A stretch of 43,042 bases of DNA from Colwellia sp. (GTDB lineage Bacteria > Pseudomonadota > Gammaproteobacteria > Enterobacterales > Alteromonadaceae), in assembly GCA_022969175.1 (NCBI GenBank), contig JALJPB010000036.1, positions 1-43,042 on the forward strand, read 5' to 3'. This document shows, in pieces, positions 10,548 through 20,030 of this stretch. Both the position numbers and the translations under genes were made by a program. The notes under the pieces are model-generated. The model was given only the letters and a program-made list of their open reading frames with translations, was not told the origin of the DNA and did no database searches. Position 1 is the first letter of the stretch. Each line of letters starts with the position of its first letter.

Positions 10548-11924
10548 ATGAAAATAATAATAATTGGTGCTGGACAAGTAGGCGGAACATTAGCAGAAAA
10601 CTTGGTTGGTGAGAATAATGAAATCACCATCATTGATGTTGATGGTGAGCGGCTTCGTGAATTGCAAGATAAAATGGATTTACAGGTTATTACTGGCCAT
10701 GGCTCACATCCAGATATTTTAAAACGTGCCGGTGCAGAAGATGCTGATATGATAATTGCGGTGACCAATGATGACTCAACAAACATGATTGCTTGCCAAA
10801 TCGCTTATTCATTATTTTCAACACCAACAAAAATAGCCCGAATTCGTTCAAACCAAATTCTTGCCTACAAAAAGCAGTTATTTCATAACCAAAATATTCC
10901 TGTCGATCATATTATCGCCCCTGAGCAGCTGGTCACCAGAGATATTGCCCGTTTAATTGATTACCCAGGAGCATTGCAAGTATTAGAGTTTGCTCATGGT
11001 AAAATTAGTTTAGTTGCTGTTAAAGCCTATTATGGCGGCTTATTAGTTGGTCATGCTTTATCAACACTAAAAGAACATATCCCTAATGTTGAAACTCGGG
11101 TTGCCGCAATTTATCGAAATGGCAAACCAATAAGACCGTTAGGAACAACTGTCATTGAAGCTGATGATGAAGTGTTTTTTATTGCCGCCAGTATTCATAT
11201 ACGTGCAGTAATGAACGAGCTGCAAAAATTAGAATCAGCATATCAAAGAATAGTTATCGCCGGAGGGGGGAATATAGGTGCAGGATTAGCAAGAATCCTC
11301 GAAAACAATCATCAAGTTAAATTGATTGAACGCTCCCCTGAGCGAGCAAAAAAATTAGCTTCAGAGCTCAAAAATACTTTAGTTTTTACTGGCGATTCTT
11401 CCGATCAAGAATTATTACTTGAAGAACATATTGACCAATTTGATGTTTTTATTGCCGTTACTAATGATGATGAAGCTAATATTATGTCATCACTGTTAGC
11501 TAAAAAGCTTGGCGTCCGTAAGACCATGGTACTTATTCAACGTGATGCTTATATTGATTTAGTTCATGGTAGTGGTATTGATATAGCTATATCGCCACAA
11601 CAAGCAACTATTTCAGCGCTATTAACCCATGTTCGACGAGGTGCTATTGATAACGTCTATAGTCTACGTGGGGGGGCAGCTGAAGCAATTGAGATTGTTG
11701 CTAAGGGTGATGAGAAGTCATCCAAAGTTGTCGGCAGAGAAATAAAGTCTATCAAATTACCGCCGGGGGCCTCCATTGGTGCAATTGTAAGGGGTAATGA
11801 AGTGCTAATAGCTCATTCAAATACGGTAATAATGGAAGAAGACCACGTAATATTATTTTTGATTAACAAGCGCTATATATCTAACGTAGAGAAACTATTT
11901 CAAGTAGGCGCTATATATTTTTAA
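10548..11924 (+). CDS. trkA: Trk system potassium uptake regulatory subunit TrkA
   Basis: TrkA is the cytoplasmic NAD(H)/ATP-binding gating subunit of the Trk K+ channel-like transporter. The 458-residue protein is a tandem duplication of RCK units. The first Rossmann loop is GAGQVGG (7-13) with the acidic VD pair after beta-2, and a second loop is GGGNIGAG in the middle, each followed by a TrkA-C domain. It ends the def operon and converges on trkH, its membrane partner, so both halves of the transporter are adjacent but on opposite strands. Confidence 0.97.
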   Translation: MKIIIIGAGQVGGTLAENLVGENNEITIIDVDGERLRELQDKMDLQVITGHGSHPDILKRAGAEDADMIIAVTNDDSTNMIACQIAYSLFSTPTKIARIRSNQILAYKKQLFHNQNIPVDHIIAPEQLVTRDIARLIDYPGALQVLEFAHGKISLVAVKAYYGGLLVGHALSTLKEHIPNVETRVAAIYRNGKPIRPLGTTVIEADDEVFFIAASIHIRAVMNELQKLESAYQRIVIAGGGNIGAGLARILENNHQVKLIERSPERAKKLASELKNTLVFTGDSSDQELLLEEHIDQFDVFIAVTNDDEANIMSSLLAKKLGVRKTMVLIQRDAYIDLVHGSGIDIAISPQQATISALLTHVRRGAIDNVYSLRGGAAEAIEIVAKGDEKSSKVVGREIKSIKLPPGASIGAIVRGNEVLIAHSNTVIMEEDHVILFLINKRYISNVEKLFQVGAIYF

Positions 11925-11935
11925 TGATTCGGTAA

Positions 11936-11962
11936 AAGGAAGCAATATATATTGTCTTCCTT
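11936..11962. terminator. Hairpin between convergent trkA and trkH
   Basis: The 48-bp gap between the two convergent stops holds an inverted repeat. AAGGAAG (11936-11942) pairs with CTTCCTT (11956-11962), and inside them CAAT pairs with ATTG around an ATAT loop, leaving one bulged T. It has no long T-run on either strand, so termination efficiency is uncertain. Its position suggests a shared, two-way terminator. Confidence 0.45.
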
Positions 11963-11972
11963 CCCTCTTGGG

Positions 11973-13439
11973 TTAACTTCTCCAAAAAGTAGGAGTTAAT
12001 AAAACCAATAACGTGAATATTTCTAACCGACCAAATAACATAGCGATAACTAGTACCCATTTACTAAAGTCACTTATAGATGAGTAATTTGCAGCCACCT
12101 CACCTAATCCGGGACCTAAGTTATTCATACAAGCAGCAACAGCGGTAAAGGCGGTAATATTATCCATACCCCCAGCAAGTAATAACAACATACAAACAAC
12201 AAAAACAGCCGCATAAGCAGAGAAAAAACCCCAAACAGCTTCAACAACTCTATCAGGTAAGGCTTTATTACCAAGCTTTATCGTAAATATTGCTCTAGGG
12301 TGAACGAGTTTATTAAGCTCCCTAATACCTTGTAAGTATAACAACGTTATCCGCACTACTTTCATACCTCCACCAGTACTACCAGCACAACCACCGATAA
12401 AGCTGGCAAAAATTAACAATAAAGGCAATAAGGTTGGCCAAGCAGAAAAAGGAATAGAGTCTGCTGGTGTGGTAGCAAACCCAGCTGTTGTACTTATTGA
12501 AACTGAATGAAACAGAGCCTGTTCGAATGCTTGGTCGCTATTTTGATACGTACCATGAAATACTAAAACAGCAAAACAGATTAAAGTAAGCACTATTTGA
12601 ATTGAAATAAACACCCTAAATTCAGGGTCATAAAAGTAGTTTTTTAAAGATTTACTTTGTATTACAGCATAATGCAAAGCAAAATTAATGCCGGCAAGAA
12701 TAAGAAAAAAGACACAAATAAAATTAATAGCCGAACTATTGAAATATCCCATACTGGCATCATGAGTAGAGAATCCGCCAATAGCTATAGTTGAAAATGC
12801 GTGACATATCGCATCAAACCCTGACATTCCCGCTAACCAGTAAGCCAATGCACATAAAATAGTGAGTGATAAATAGATATACCATAAATGTTTAGCTGTA
12901 TCGGCTATTCTCGGCGTCATCTTTGAATCTTTAACCGGCCCGGGTGTTTCAGCTCGATAAAGTTGCATACCACCAATGCCTAACATAGGCAAAACAGCAA
13001 CCGCTAAAACAATGATCCCCATACCACCTAACCATTGTAATTGTTGACGATAAAATAATACCGAGTGAGGTAAGCCATCAATATTACTTAGAATTGTTGC
13101 GCCTGTAGTTGTTAGGCCGGAGAATGATTCAAATACTGCATCTGAAATAGAAAAATTAGGTTCACTTAATAACATGAGAGGGATAGCTGAGAAACTTGCC
13201 AATACTAACCAAAACAGTACAACAATAAGAAATCCTTCCCGTGCTCTCAATTCCCCTTTTTCATTTCGGTTAGGGTGCCAAAATAGCCCTCCAACTACCA
13301 AACAAAACAGAAAGGCCATTAAGAAAGGAACACCACCACCATCTCGATAAAATAAAGAAACCAGTGCTGGAGGTAACATGGTGACACTCAGTAGTGCCAC
13401 TAACAAACCTAAAATGCGTATTATATTTTTATATTGCAC
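11973..13439 (-). CDS. trkH: Trk system potassium uptake protein TrkH
   Basis: TrkH is the inner-membrane K+-conducting subunit. The 488-residue hydrophobic protein has the four repeated membrane-pore-membrane units of the family. Pore-loop glycines are visible in SGLTTTGAT, STIAIGGFS, SISTTAGF and AACMNNLGPG, and GGCAGSTGGGMK marks the gating-loop region. The GTG start at 13437-13439 is accepted because the sequence aligns from residue 1 with E. coli TrkH (x-x-x-I-x-R-I-x-GLLV). No strong ribosome site is seen. It follows yigZ by 32 bp, the E. coli pepQ-yigZ-trkH order, but hemG is not next. Confidence 0.96.
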   Translation of the reverse strand: MQYKNIIRILGLLVALLSVTMLPPALVSLFYRDGGGVPFLMAFLFCLVVGGLFWHPNRNEKGELRAREGFLIVVLFWLVLASFSAIPLMLLSEPNFSISDAVFESFSGLTTTGATILSNIDGLPHSVLFYRQQLQWLGGMGIIVLAVAVLPMLGIGGMQLYRAETPGPVKDSKMTPRIADTAKHLWYIYLSLTILCALAYWLAGMSGFDAICHAFSTIAIGGFSTHDASMGYFNSSAINFICVFFLILAGINFALHYAVIQSKSLKNYFYDPEFRVFISIQIVLTLICFAVLVFHGTYQNSDQAFEQALFHSVSISTTAGFATTPADSIPFSAWPTLLPLLLIFASFIGGCAGSTGGGMKVVRITLLYLQGIRELNKLVHPRAIFTIKLGNKALPDRVVEAVWGFFSAYAAVFVVCMLLLLAGGMDNITAFTAVAACMNNLGPGLGEVAANYSSISDFSKWVLVIAMLFGRLEIFTLLVLLTPTFWRS

Positions 13440-13459
13440 GTTATTATTTTTCTATTAAT

Positions 13460-13493
13460 TGAAGATGAAATTTATGGTGTACTTTCATCTTCA
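13460..13493. repeat. Inverted repeat spanning the yigZ stop codon
   Basis: TGAAGATGAAA (13460-13470) and TTTCATCTTCA (13483-13493) form a perfect 11-bp inverted repeat with a 12-nt loop that contains most of the end of yigZ including its stop. On the mRNA it would fold just before the trkH start, which has a poor ribosome site. No T-run follows, so a translation-coupling or mRNA-stability role is as likely as termination. Confidence 0.5.
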
Positions 13494-14104
13494 GGTAAAG
13501 GCTTTAACTGCAATGTTCCTGCAGATAATGTTTGTAATTTTTTTACTACTTCATCAAGCTTGGCATAAGGAATAGCTAAGGTAAACAAAACACTTTCAAG
13601 GTAGTCTTGATTAACTATTAAGCCGCCTATTTGCTCAACTAAATGCAATATATCGTTAACTTGAGTATATTGACATGCTAAGGTTTTGTGTACCATAGGT
13701 ATTTTAGTTGTTGAGTGTAAAAATGTTAACGCCTGCCTAACACTGCCGCCGTATGCACGTTGCAATCCTCCAGTGCCAAGTTTTGTACCGCCAAAATATC
13801 GAACGACAACCGCACAGACTTGGCCAACCCCACCGCCTTGTAATACCGCTAACATCGGACGACCAGCAGTGCCTGAGGGTTCGCCATCATCCGAAAAACC
13901 ATATCCCTGACTATCTTCAGGTGCACCGGTTAAAAAAGCATAACAATGATGGCTTGCCTGCGGGTGAGCACTTTGGCATTGCTTAATTAAAGACTTTGCT
14001 TCATCAGGCGATTGACACGGCGCTAAATAGCAAATGAAGCGACTGCGATTAACAATCATTACATCTTCCACTTCATTTACTGCTACTTGGAACTCTTTCA
14101 ACAT
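13472..14104 (-). CDS. yigZ: IMPACT family protein YigZ
   Basis: The 210-residue cytosolic protein belongs to the YigZ/IMPACT family. Its motifs are SDDGEPSGTAGRP (71-83) and VVRYFGGTKLGTGGLQRAY (100-118), followed by a C-terminal ferredoxin-like half (about 135-205). The eukaryotic relative IMPACT inhibits Gcn1/Gcn2. The bacterial role is not established, although a link to translation is often proposed. It lies between pepQ and trkH as in E. coli, and its coding end overlaps a strong inverted repeat. Confidence 0.94.
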   Translation of the reverse strand: MLKEFQVAVNEVEDVMIVNRSRFICYLAPCQSPDEAKSLIKQCQSAHPQASHHCYAFLTGAPEDSQGYGFSDDGEPSGTAGRPMLAVLQGGGVGQVCAVVVRYFGGTKLGTGGLQRAYGGSVRQALTFLHSTTKIPMVHKTLACQYTQVNDILHLVEQIGGLIVNQDYLESVLFTLAIPYAKLDEVVKKLQTLSAGTLQLKPLPEDESTP

Positions 14105-14142
14105 AATATTATATTTAATCTATCCCTAATCAGAAACAAACA

Positions 14143-15462
14143 CTAATCCAAGGCTAAATCTCTGGTCATGTTTTCATTATGAGATTGATGAACGATAATA
14201 TTGTCTTCAATTCGAATGCCACCAAATGGGCGGTACTCTTCAACTATATCCCAATTAACCATGGCAGAATGTTTTGATTGTTTAAGATCAGTCAACAAGG
14301 AGCTAATAAAATACAAACCCGGCTCTATCGTAAATACCTGATTTGCTTCCACCATTCTAGACGTTCTTAAGAAAGAGTGTTCTTTTGGTGTATTAATATG
14401 AGTGCCACGTTCATCTGCCATAAAACCGCCCATATCATGAGTTTGAAGCCCTAAGTGATGACCAAGTCCATGAGGGAAAAAAGTCGAAATAATACCACTT
14501 TCAACAGCAACATCCGCTTCTACATTAATCACACCTATCTCTGACAGCACATTGCCAATTTCACGATATGTTGAAATATGAAGGTCTACGTAGCTTAAAC
14601 CAGGTTTTAAGCCATCTACTGCGTTTAACATGAGTTTATTCATGCGAGCAATTAACTCAGCAAAACGATCTCGTTTAAAAGAATAGGTACGGGTAATATC
14701 CGATGCGTAGCCATGGAAGTTAGCGCCGGCATCGATCAAAAATGAACGATGCGCTTGTGGTACATCACGATCTAACGCGGTGTAATGTAATATTGAGGTG
14801 TTCTTATTTAGAGCAACAATATTCCCATAAGGTGTTTCACTGTCTGTATGGTGTACAGCTTTAAGATAACTTTGTTGAATATCAAACTCAGACAGCCCTT
14901 CTAGAAACGCTTTTTTTGCCGCTTTATGCCCTTTAACAGCCAATGCGTTAGATTGTCGTAAACACTCTTGTTCATAAGGTGTTTTATAAGCACGATGGTA
15001 ATGTAAATAATTTAATGTGCCTTCTGGATTAATCATATCGAAACCCAGAGCCTTAGCTACCTCAATATGGCTACCAATATAGCCATAACCTTTTTTATCA
15101 TAAGGGAGTAGCTTTTCAACATCCGCGGCATTACTCAAAACTTTAATATCGAAAAATTCATTCCAAAAATCATCTTCAAGCTCAACGACTTTATGCCAAA
15201 AATCTACCGGCTGGTAATATATTAAAACCGGTTTATCTTGGCCATTAATAATTAACCAACAATTGGGCACATCGACAAGTGGTAACCAATGTTTAAAATG
15301 AGGATTGACTTTAAATGGGTAACTATAGTCATCAAGAAAAACTTTAATTTCTTGCCCAGAATGAATGACAATACCGTCAATGTTCTCACGGGATAAAACT
15401 GTCTTTACTCTATGTTGCAATTCAGCAACATGTGCCGGATAAAGCGTACCAAATGTTGTCAT
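14143..15462 (-). CDS. pepQ: Xaa-Pro dipeptidase (prolidase, OPAA-type)
   Basis: PepQ cleaves dipeptides with C-terminal proline using two Mn2+ ions. The 439-residue protein has a complete pita-bread metal site: D244 and D255 (in LIDAGANFHGYASDITRTY), H336 (in PHGLGHHLG), E380 (TIEPGLYF) and E419 (GIRIEDN). The spacing agrees closely with Alteromonas organophosphorus acid anhydrolase, a prolidase that also hydrolyses organophosphate esters, so the same side activity is possible but untested. AGGAGAG precedes the ATG. The pepQ-yigZ-trkH order matches E. coli. Upstream is slt rather than fadBA. Confidence 0.96.
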   Translation of the reverse strand: MTTFGTLYPAHVAELQHRVKTVLSRENIDGIVIHSGQEIKVFLDDYSYPFKVNPHFKHWLPLVDVPNCWLIINGQDKPVLIYYQPVDFWHKVVELEDDFWNEFFDIKVLSNAADVEKLLPYDKKGYGYIGSHIEVAKALGFDMINPEGTLNYLHYHRAYKTPYEQECLRQSNALAVKGHKAAKKAFLEGLSEFDIQQSYLKAVHHTDSETPYGNIVALNKNTSILHYTALDRDVPQAHRSFLIDAGANFHGYASDITRTYSFKRDRFAELIARMNKLMLNAVDGLKPGLSYVDLHISTYREIGNVLSEIGVINVEADVAVESGIISTFFPHGLGHHLGLQTHDMGGFMADERGTHINTPKEHSFLRTSRMVEANQVFTIEPGLYFISSLLTDLKQSKHSAMVNWDIVEEYRPFGGIRIEDNIIVHQSHNENMTRDLALD

Positions 15463-15573
15463 CTTATTATTTCTCTCCTAAACTTTTTGCTAGTGTGATC
15501 ATAGCATAGCTATAAGTGTATTAAGCTACTGAGGTATATAGTCAAATATAGGGAATAACGTATAATGTAAAGT

Positions 15574-17499
15574 TTATTTATCAGGTATTCGCATATTAAT
15601 AACCTGATCAAATACCGAGCTAAGCTGTCCAACTCTAGTTTGATATATTTGTTGATACGCTAAAACACTTTTTACATATTCTCGAGTTTCTTTATAGGGA
15701 ATAGTTTCAATCCAAATATCAGCTGGTAATGATGAACTATTTTTTAACCAAGCCTTTACCCTGTATGGACCTGCATTATATGAAGCTGTCGCTATAACTT
15801 GATTGCCTTTGCTCATATCAAGCAATTGTTTTAAATATTTTGTACCTAATTTAATATTACTACTCGAATCTAACAAGTTTGCTTTCTTCACTTTTTTATT
15901 TTCAAGTTGTTTAGCTGTTCTAGGCATCAATTGCATTAAGCCTTTAGCACCAACAGCTGAATGTGCATCAGGCATAAAAGAACTTTCTCGTCTAGTTATA
16001 GCAAACGCCCAAGCTGGATTAATTTTCTGTATATTGGCATGTTGATTAATTTTTTCTTCAAACGCTTGTGGAAAACGTAAATCAACATCATCTAAGTACC
16101 CTACTCTAGATAAAGTAAAAATAGCCCGGTCATACCACCCTGCTTCATTTGCTAATTTTGACGCCACTAGCTTTTGACGATTATTTAATGACTCTAACCA
16201 AAAGTTCCATTCTCTTCTTGCTTGGTTTGCTCTGTTTAAATAAAACAGTTCAAATGCTCTTTTAGCTGCTGGGTGCTTTAATACTGTTTCTTTCTCTAAT
16301 TCTGTTATTTCTATTGGTTTATCTTGTAAATTTACCGGGATCTTTAAAGTACTTGCTGCAAGAAAGCCATAATAGTGTCTTTCATTTGCCAACAGTTTGA
16401 GTAAATCCTTTCCCCTGACATTTTCATCCGTTTCAATCAGCGCCCGCGCATACCAATACTTCCACTGCAAAGCATTTCTATAACGCTCTGGTAAACTTAC
16501 TAATTCAGTTATAAGCCTCTGCCAATCCTGTTGCTTTATGATTTGTGATAGCCGAAATTCAACCATTTCTTTTGTTAATGATTTTGCATCAACCTTATCA
16601 AGCCAATGTGTCGCCTCTTTATGATTTTTACTTGCTAAAGCCACAGCAAATTTATTTGTTACTTTACGCTTCTGTTCTTCTGAAAAAGTAAAGACCTTCA
16701 GTGATTTTTCATAAGTTGTTAGGGCTAACTTTTGATTACGCCAAATTAGTCGTTTTAAGCCGTAAACCATAATTTCAGCTTCTTTTGCTGACTTTTCAGG
16801 AAATCTATTTAGACGATGAATATACGATGGGTCCCTTCTAACCTTTTTCCATAAACTGCCCAGATATCGCTCATTTTCCGGTAGTAATTTGGTTAAGTAA
16901 GGAATTAAGGTGTGCTTACCACCATCAGCAGCAAGTTTAATTCTTTGCCATACCACTTTATCTGTTTGATAGCCCGATTCTTGCCACTGCTTGAAGAGAG
17001 GATCACATTTTTTATCTTGCGACTTTCCTACCAGCCAAAGCTTAGTAACTTGAGGTAAAACCACACTCTTAGGTACACCAGTTTCTATCTGGTATCGATA
17101 ATACATACAGGTTAACGGTACATTAGATGTTGGCTTATAAAACTCTAAAAATAACCTTTTCATATTTTTTTTGACTAAATAATTTAACCATTTCTTTCTT
17201 AGTCGCCAATCAAGTGGTGACGCTCTGAATTTTTTTAAAAAACTGTCTATCTCAGACACTTTTGCCAAAGACATCTGATCAATAAGTATTTGTTGATCTA
17301 GGTATGGCTGAAGAGGGTAATAATGCAACTGATTATAGAGCTCTTTAAATCGAGGGCTATTAGTTTGCCATAATTGTTTTTCCGCTTGAAGAAAGGTTTT
17401 TCTTGAGGGGTTATGCTCTGCCGCACTTAATTTCCCTACAACAAAGGATATATTGAAAAAAATAATGAAAACGACTAGAGCTGTCGCAGTTATCCGCAT
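15574..17499 (-). CDS. slt: Soluble lytic murein transglycosylase
   Basis: Slt cleaves the MurNAc-GlcNAc bond of peptidoglycan, leaving 1,6-anhydroMurNAc ends, and acts in the periplasm. The 641-residue precursor has an N-terminal signal segment (about 1-27) and a long helical superhelical U/L region. A C-terminal SLT domain carries catalytic E505 in RRESSF, GAKGLMQLMP and ASYNAGPYRV. Size and domain order are those of E. coli Slt70. An AGGAT site precedes the ATG. It is divergent from tusA and separated from pepQ by 111 bp. Confidence 0.95.
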   Translation of the reverse strand: MRITATALVVFIIFFNISFVVGKLSAAEHNPSRKTFLQAEKQLWQTNSPRFKELYNQLHYYPLQPYLDQQILIDQMSLAKVSEIDSFLKKFRASPLDWRLRKKWLNYLVKKNMKRLFLEFYKPTSNVPLTCMYYRYQIETGVPKSVVLPQVTKLWLVGKSQDKKCDPLFKQWQESGYQTDKVVWQRIKLAADGGKHTLIPYLTKLLPENERYLGSLWKKVRRDPSYIHRLNRFPEKSAKEAEIMVYGLKRLIWRNQKLALTTYEKSLKVFTFSEEQKRKVTNKFAVALASKNHKEATHWLDKVDAKSLTKEMVEFRLSQIIKQQDWQRLITELVSLPERYRNALQWKYWYARALIETDENVRGKDLLKLLANERHYYGFLAASTLKIPVNLQDKPIEITELEKETVLKHPAAKRAFELFYLNRANQARREWNFWLESLNNRQKLVASKLANEAGWYDRAIFTLSRVGYLDDVDLRFPQAFEEKINQHANIQKINPAWAFAITRRESSFMPDAHSAVGAKGLMQLMPRTAKQLENKKVKKANLLDSSSNIKLGTKYLKQLLDMSKGNQVIATASYNAGPYRVKAWLKNSSSLPADIWIETIPYKETREYVKSVLAYQQIYQTRVGQLSSVFDQVINMRIPDK

Positions 17500-17654
17500 A
17501 ATTCATCCTAAATACATTACTGTTAGTTTTTACTTACCCTCCCGCATTCTAGCCTCTTTCGAGCCATATGAATATTTCTTTGCTGAGATTTTATTGATTT
17601 TTAGTTATCATCAACAATTATGTTAACCCAGTACGCAAATATTCAGTAATAATT

Positions 17655-17900
17655 ATGACAGATAACCTTTTTGACTTAGCCACTCATCAACTAGATACTA
17701 TCGGTTTACGTTGTCCAGAGCCAGTGATGATGGTTCGTTTAAAAATAAGAAAAATGACTTCAGGAGAAACGCTATTAGTTATCGCTGACGATCCCTCAAC
17801 AACAAGAGATATACCTAGTTTCTGTCGTTTTATGGAGCATGATTTACTTCAGCAGAATGTTGTTGCGAAACCTTATAAATATCTAATTAAAAAAATCTAA
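17655..17900 (+). CDS. tusA: Sulfur relay protein TusA (SirA)
   Basis: TusA carries persulfide sulfur from IscS toward TusBCD/TusE for the 2-thiolation of tRNA wobble uridine, and toward molybdenum cofactor. The 81-residue protein has the family signature with the sulfur-carrying cysteine C20 in [10 protein letters not shown]. Length equals that of E. coli TusA. It is a lone plus-strand gene, divergent from slt and convergent with glyS. No clear ribosome site precedes the ATG. mnmE and mnmG, which modify position 5 of the same wobble uridine, are also in this window. Confidence 0.96.
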   Translation: MTDNLFDLATHQLDTIGLRCPEPVMMVRLKIRKMTSGETLLVIADDPSTTRDIPSFCRFMEHDLLQQNVVAKPYKYLIKKI

Positions 17901-17909
17901 TTTCAAAAC

Positions 17910-17939
17910 AAAAAAAAGGACCAGTTAATCCTGATCCTT
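17910..17939 (-). terminator. Intrinsic terminator of glyQS
   Basis: On the minus strand a 9-bp stem (AAGGATCAG with CTGGTCCTT, one G-U pair; arms 17931-17939 and 17916-17924) with a 6-nt loop is followed directly by a T-run. It begins 24 bp after the glyS stop. It is a good Rho-independent terminator in that direction. On the plus strand, toward tusA, one pair is a mismatch and no T-run follows. Confidence 0.85.
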
Positions 17940-17963
17940 CATGTTTACTCTAATTAATAAAAC

Positions 17964-20030
17964 TTATTGTAATACTGATATATCTGCAATTGCTAAAAAG
18001 CTATTTCTGATTTTACTTAATAATGTTAATCGATTTATTTTCACAGCTTCATCATCACTCATCACCATAACATTATCAAAAAAGTTATCGATAGGTGCTT
18101 TTAAGGAAGCTAACGCAGTCAATGCTGCTTGATAATCTTTATTGGCTAGTAACGGGCTTATTTTAGTTTCAATCTCTCTAAACACTAAGGCTAAAGCTTT
18201 CTCAGCATCCTCTTTAGCAAGCTCATCATTAAATGTTTGATATAATTCACCATCAAACTTAGCAAGAATATTTCCAACACGTTTATTTGCAGCAGCTAAA
18301 GCTTCTGCCTCAGTTAACCCTCTAAAATAACTCACCGCTTTTATACGTTTATCAAAATCTAAAGGTGCTGTTGGTTTCTTGGCTAAGACAGCTTGAATAA
18401 CATCAACACTGAAATCTTTTTCTTGATAATAGGCACGGAAGCGTCCCATCACAAAATCAATTACATGATCAGCAGTATCATCGTTTATCAGTTTATCGCC
18501 AAACTGAGTAATACTTTCATTGATTAATTCTGCAATATCTAAATTTAAATCTTTTTCAATAATGATACGAATCAAACCAATTGCAGCTCGTCTTAAAGCA
18601 AACGGGTCTTTATCTCCCTTAGGTGCTTGATTGATTCCAAATATACCTACTAAAGTATCTATTTTATCGGCAATCGCAACAGCGCAACCTATTTGGCCAT
18701 CAGGTAAACTATCGCCAGCATAACGAGGACGATATTGATCTTCTAGTGCTTGAGCTATGGCTTCAGGCTCACCATCGTTACGAGCATAATATTTACCCAT
18801 AGTGCCTTGAACTTGTGGAAACTCTAATACCATGTCGGTTAATAAATCAGTCTTACTTAAGAGACCTGCACGATGAGCATATTGTGAGTTTTCATTCAGT
18901 TCGTTAGCGATAATTTCACTTAATTTGGCTATACGTTCTGATTTTTCTTTAACCGATCCTAATTGTTTTTGGAATAAAACCGATTCTAGCTTTTCCAATC
19001 TACTCTCAAGAGTCTGTTTTTTATCCGTATTAAAGAAAAACTCTGCATCAGCTAAACGTGGACGAATAACTTTCTCATTACCAAAAATCACTTGCTGCGG
19101 GTCTTTACTTTCGATATTGGCAACAAAAATAAATTTATTTATTAATTGCCCATCTTTATCCAATACGGGAAAGTATTTTTGATGATCTTTCATTGAATAA
19201 ATTAAAGGCTCTGCAGGAACTTCTAAAAATGACTGATCAAAACTGCCAATTAAGGTAACAGGCCATTCAACTAAGCCTGTTACTTCACCTAACAGTTCAT
19301 CGTCAATTAAGGCAGTACCTTCTAAACTTTCAGCAGCCTTATTTATTTGTTCAAGTATTTGTTGTTGACGTTCTTCATAATCAGCAACAACGTAAGCGGC
19401 TTTGAGTTCACTTTCATAATCATCTGCATGCTTAATTGTAACTAAACCATGGTGGTGAAACCTGTGACCAGTCACTTGGTTGCTTGACGTAACGCCTAGC
19501 ATTTCACCATTAATAATTTTTTCGCCATACAGCATAGTTAAAGTATGAACAGGTCTAATAAACTGCGTTTTTGTACTTCCCCAACGCATAGGTTTTGGAA
19601 TAGGTAGTTTTGACAAAGCGGTTTTGACCATTGCAGGGATAAGCTCTTCAACTGATTTTCCAGATTGAGTTGCTCGGTGTAATAACCACTCCCCTTTATC
19701 AGTCTTTAATCTTTGTGCTTGTTCAACTTCTATGCCATTAGACCGAGCCCAGCCCATAGCAGCTCTACTTGCATTACCTTCATCATCAAAGGCAACGTTT
19801 ATCGCTGGACCACGTTTTTCAATGATTTTATCCGCTTGTTTTTCGACTAACTGATTTACAACAACGGCCATTCTTCGAGGAGTAGCAAACCACTTTATTT
19901 CTTTGTATTCCAGACCCGCACTATCAAGCTGCGTTTGAATTTGATCAAATAATGTTACTGCAAGTTTCTTCAATGCTTTTGGCGGCAACTCTTCTGTGCC
20001 CAATTCTATTAGTAGAGTTTCAGTTTTCAT
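17964..20030 (-). CDS. glyS: Glycyl-tRNA synthetase beta subunit
   Basis: GlyS is the tRNA-recognising subunit of the bacterial alpha2-beta2 glycyl-tRNA synthetase. The 688-residue length is that of E. coli GlyS (about 689). Typical segments include the N-terminal LLIELGTEELPPKAL, the KDHQKYFPVLD block, the HD-like region around LTDMVLEFPQVQGTMG and a C-terminal anticodon-binding helical domain. Its ATG overlaps the glyQ stop by one base (TAATG), so the two subunits are translationally coupled. A strong terminator follows. Confidence 0.98.
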   Translation of the reverse strand: MKTETLLIELGTEELPPKALKKLAVTLFDQIQTQLDSAGLEYKEIKWFATPRRMAVVVNQLVEKQADKIIEKRGPAINVAFDDEGNASRAAMGWARSNGIEVEQAQRLKTDKGEWLLHRATQSGKSVEELIPAMVKTALSKLPIPKPMRWGSTKTQFIRPVHTLTMLYGEKIINGEMLGVTSSNQVTGHRFHHHGLVTIKHADDYESELKAAYVVADYEERQQQILEQINKAAESLEGTALIDDELLGEVTGLVEWPVTLIGSFDQSFLEVPAEPLIYSMKDHQKYFPVLDKDGQLINKFIFVANIESKDPQQVIFGNEKVIRPRLADAEFFFNTDKKQTLESRLEKLESVLFQKQLGSVKEKSERIAKLSEIIANELNENSQYAHRAGLLSKTDLLTDMVLEFPQVQGTMGKYYARNDGEPEAIAQALEDQYRPRYAGDSLPDGQIGCAVAIADKIDTLVGIFGINQAPKGDKDPFALRRAAIGLIRIIIEKDLNLDIAELINESITQFGDKLINDDTADHVIDFVMGRFRAYYQEKDFSVDVIQAVLAKKPTAPLDFDKRIKAVSYFRGLTEAEALAAANKRVGNILAKFDGELYQTFNDELAKEDAEKALALVFREIETKISPLLANKDYQAALTALASLKAPIDNFFDNVMVMSDDEAVKINRLTLLSKIRNSFLAIADISVLQ

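Noticed and set aside
13686..13986. Two plus-strand open frames within yigZ
   Set aside because: Both are antisense to conserved IMPACT-family motifs, overlap each other and have no ribosome sites.
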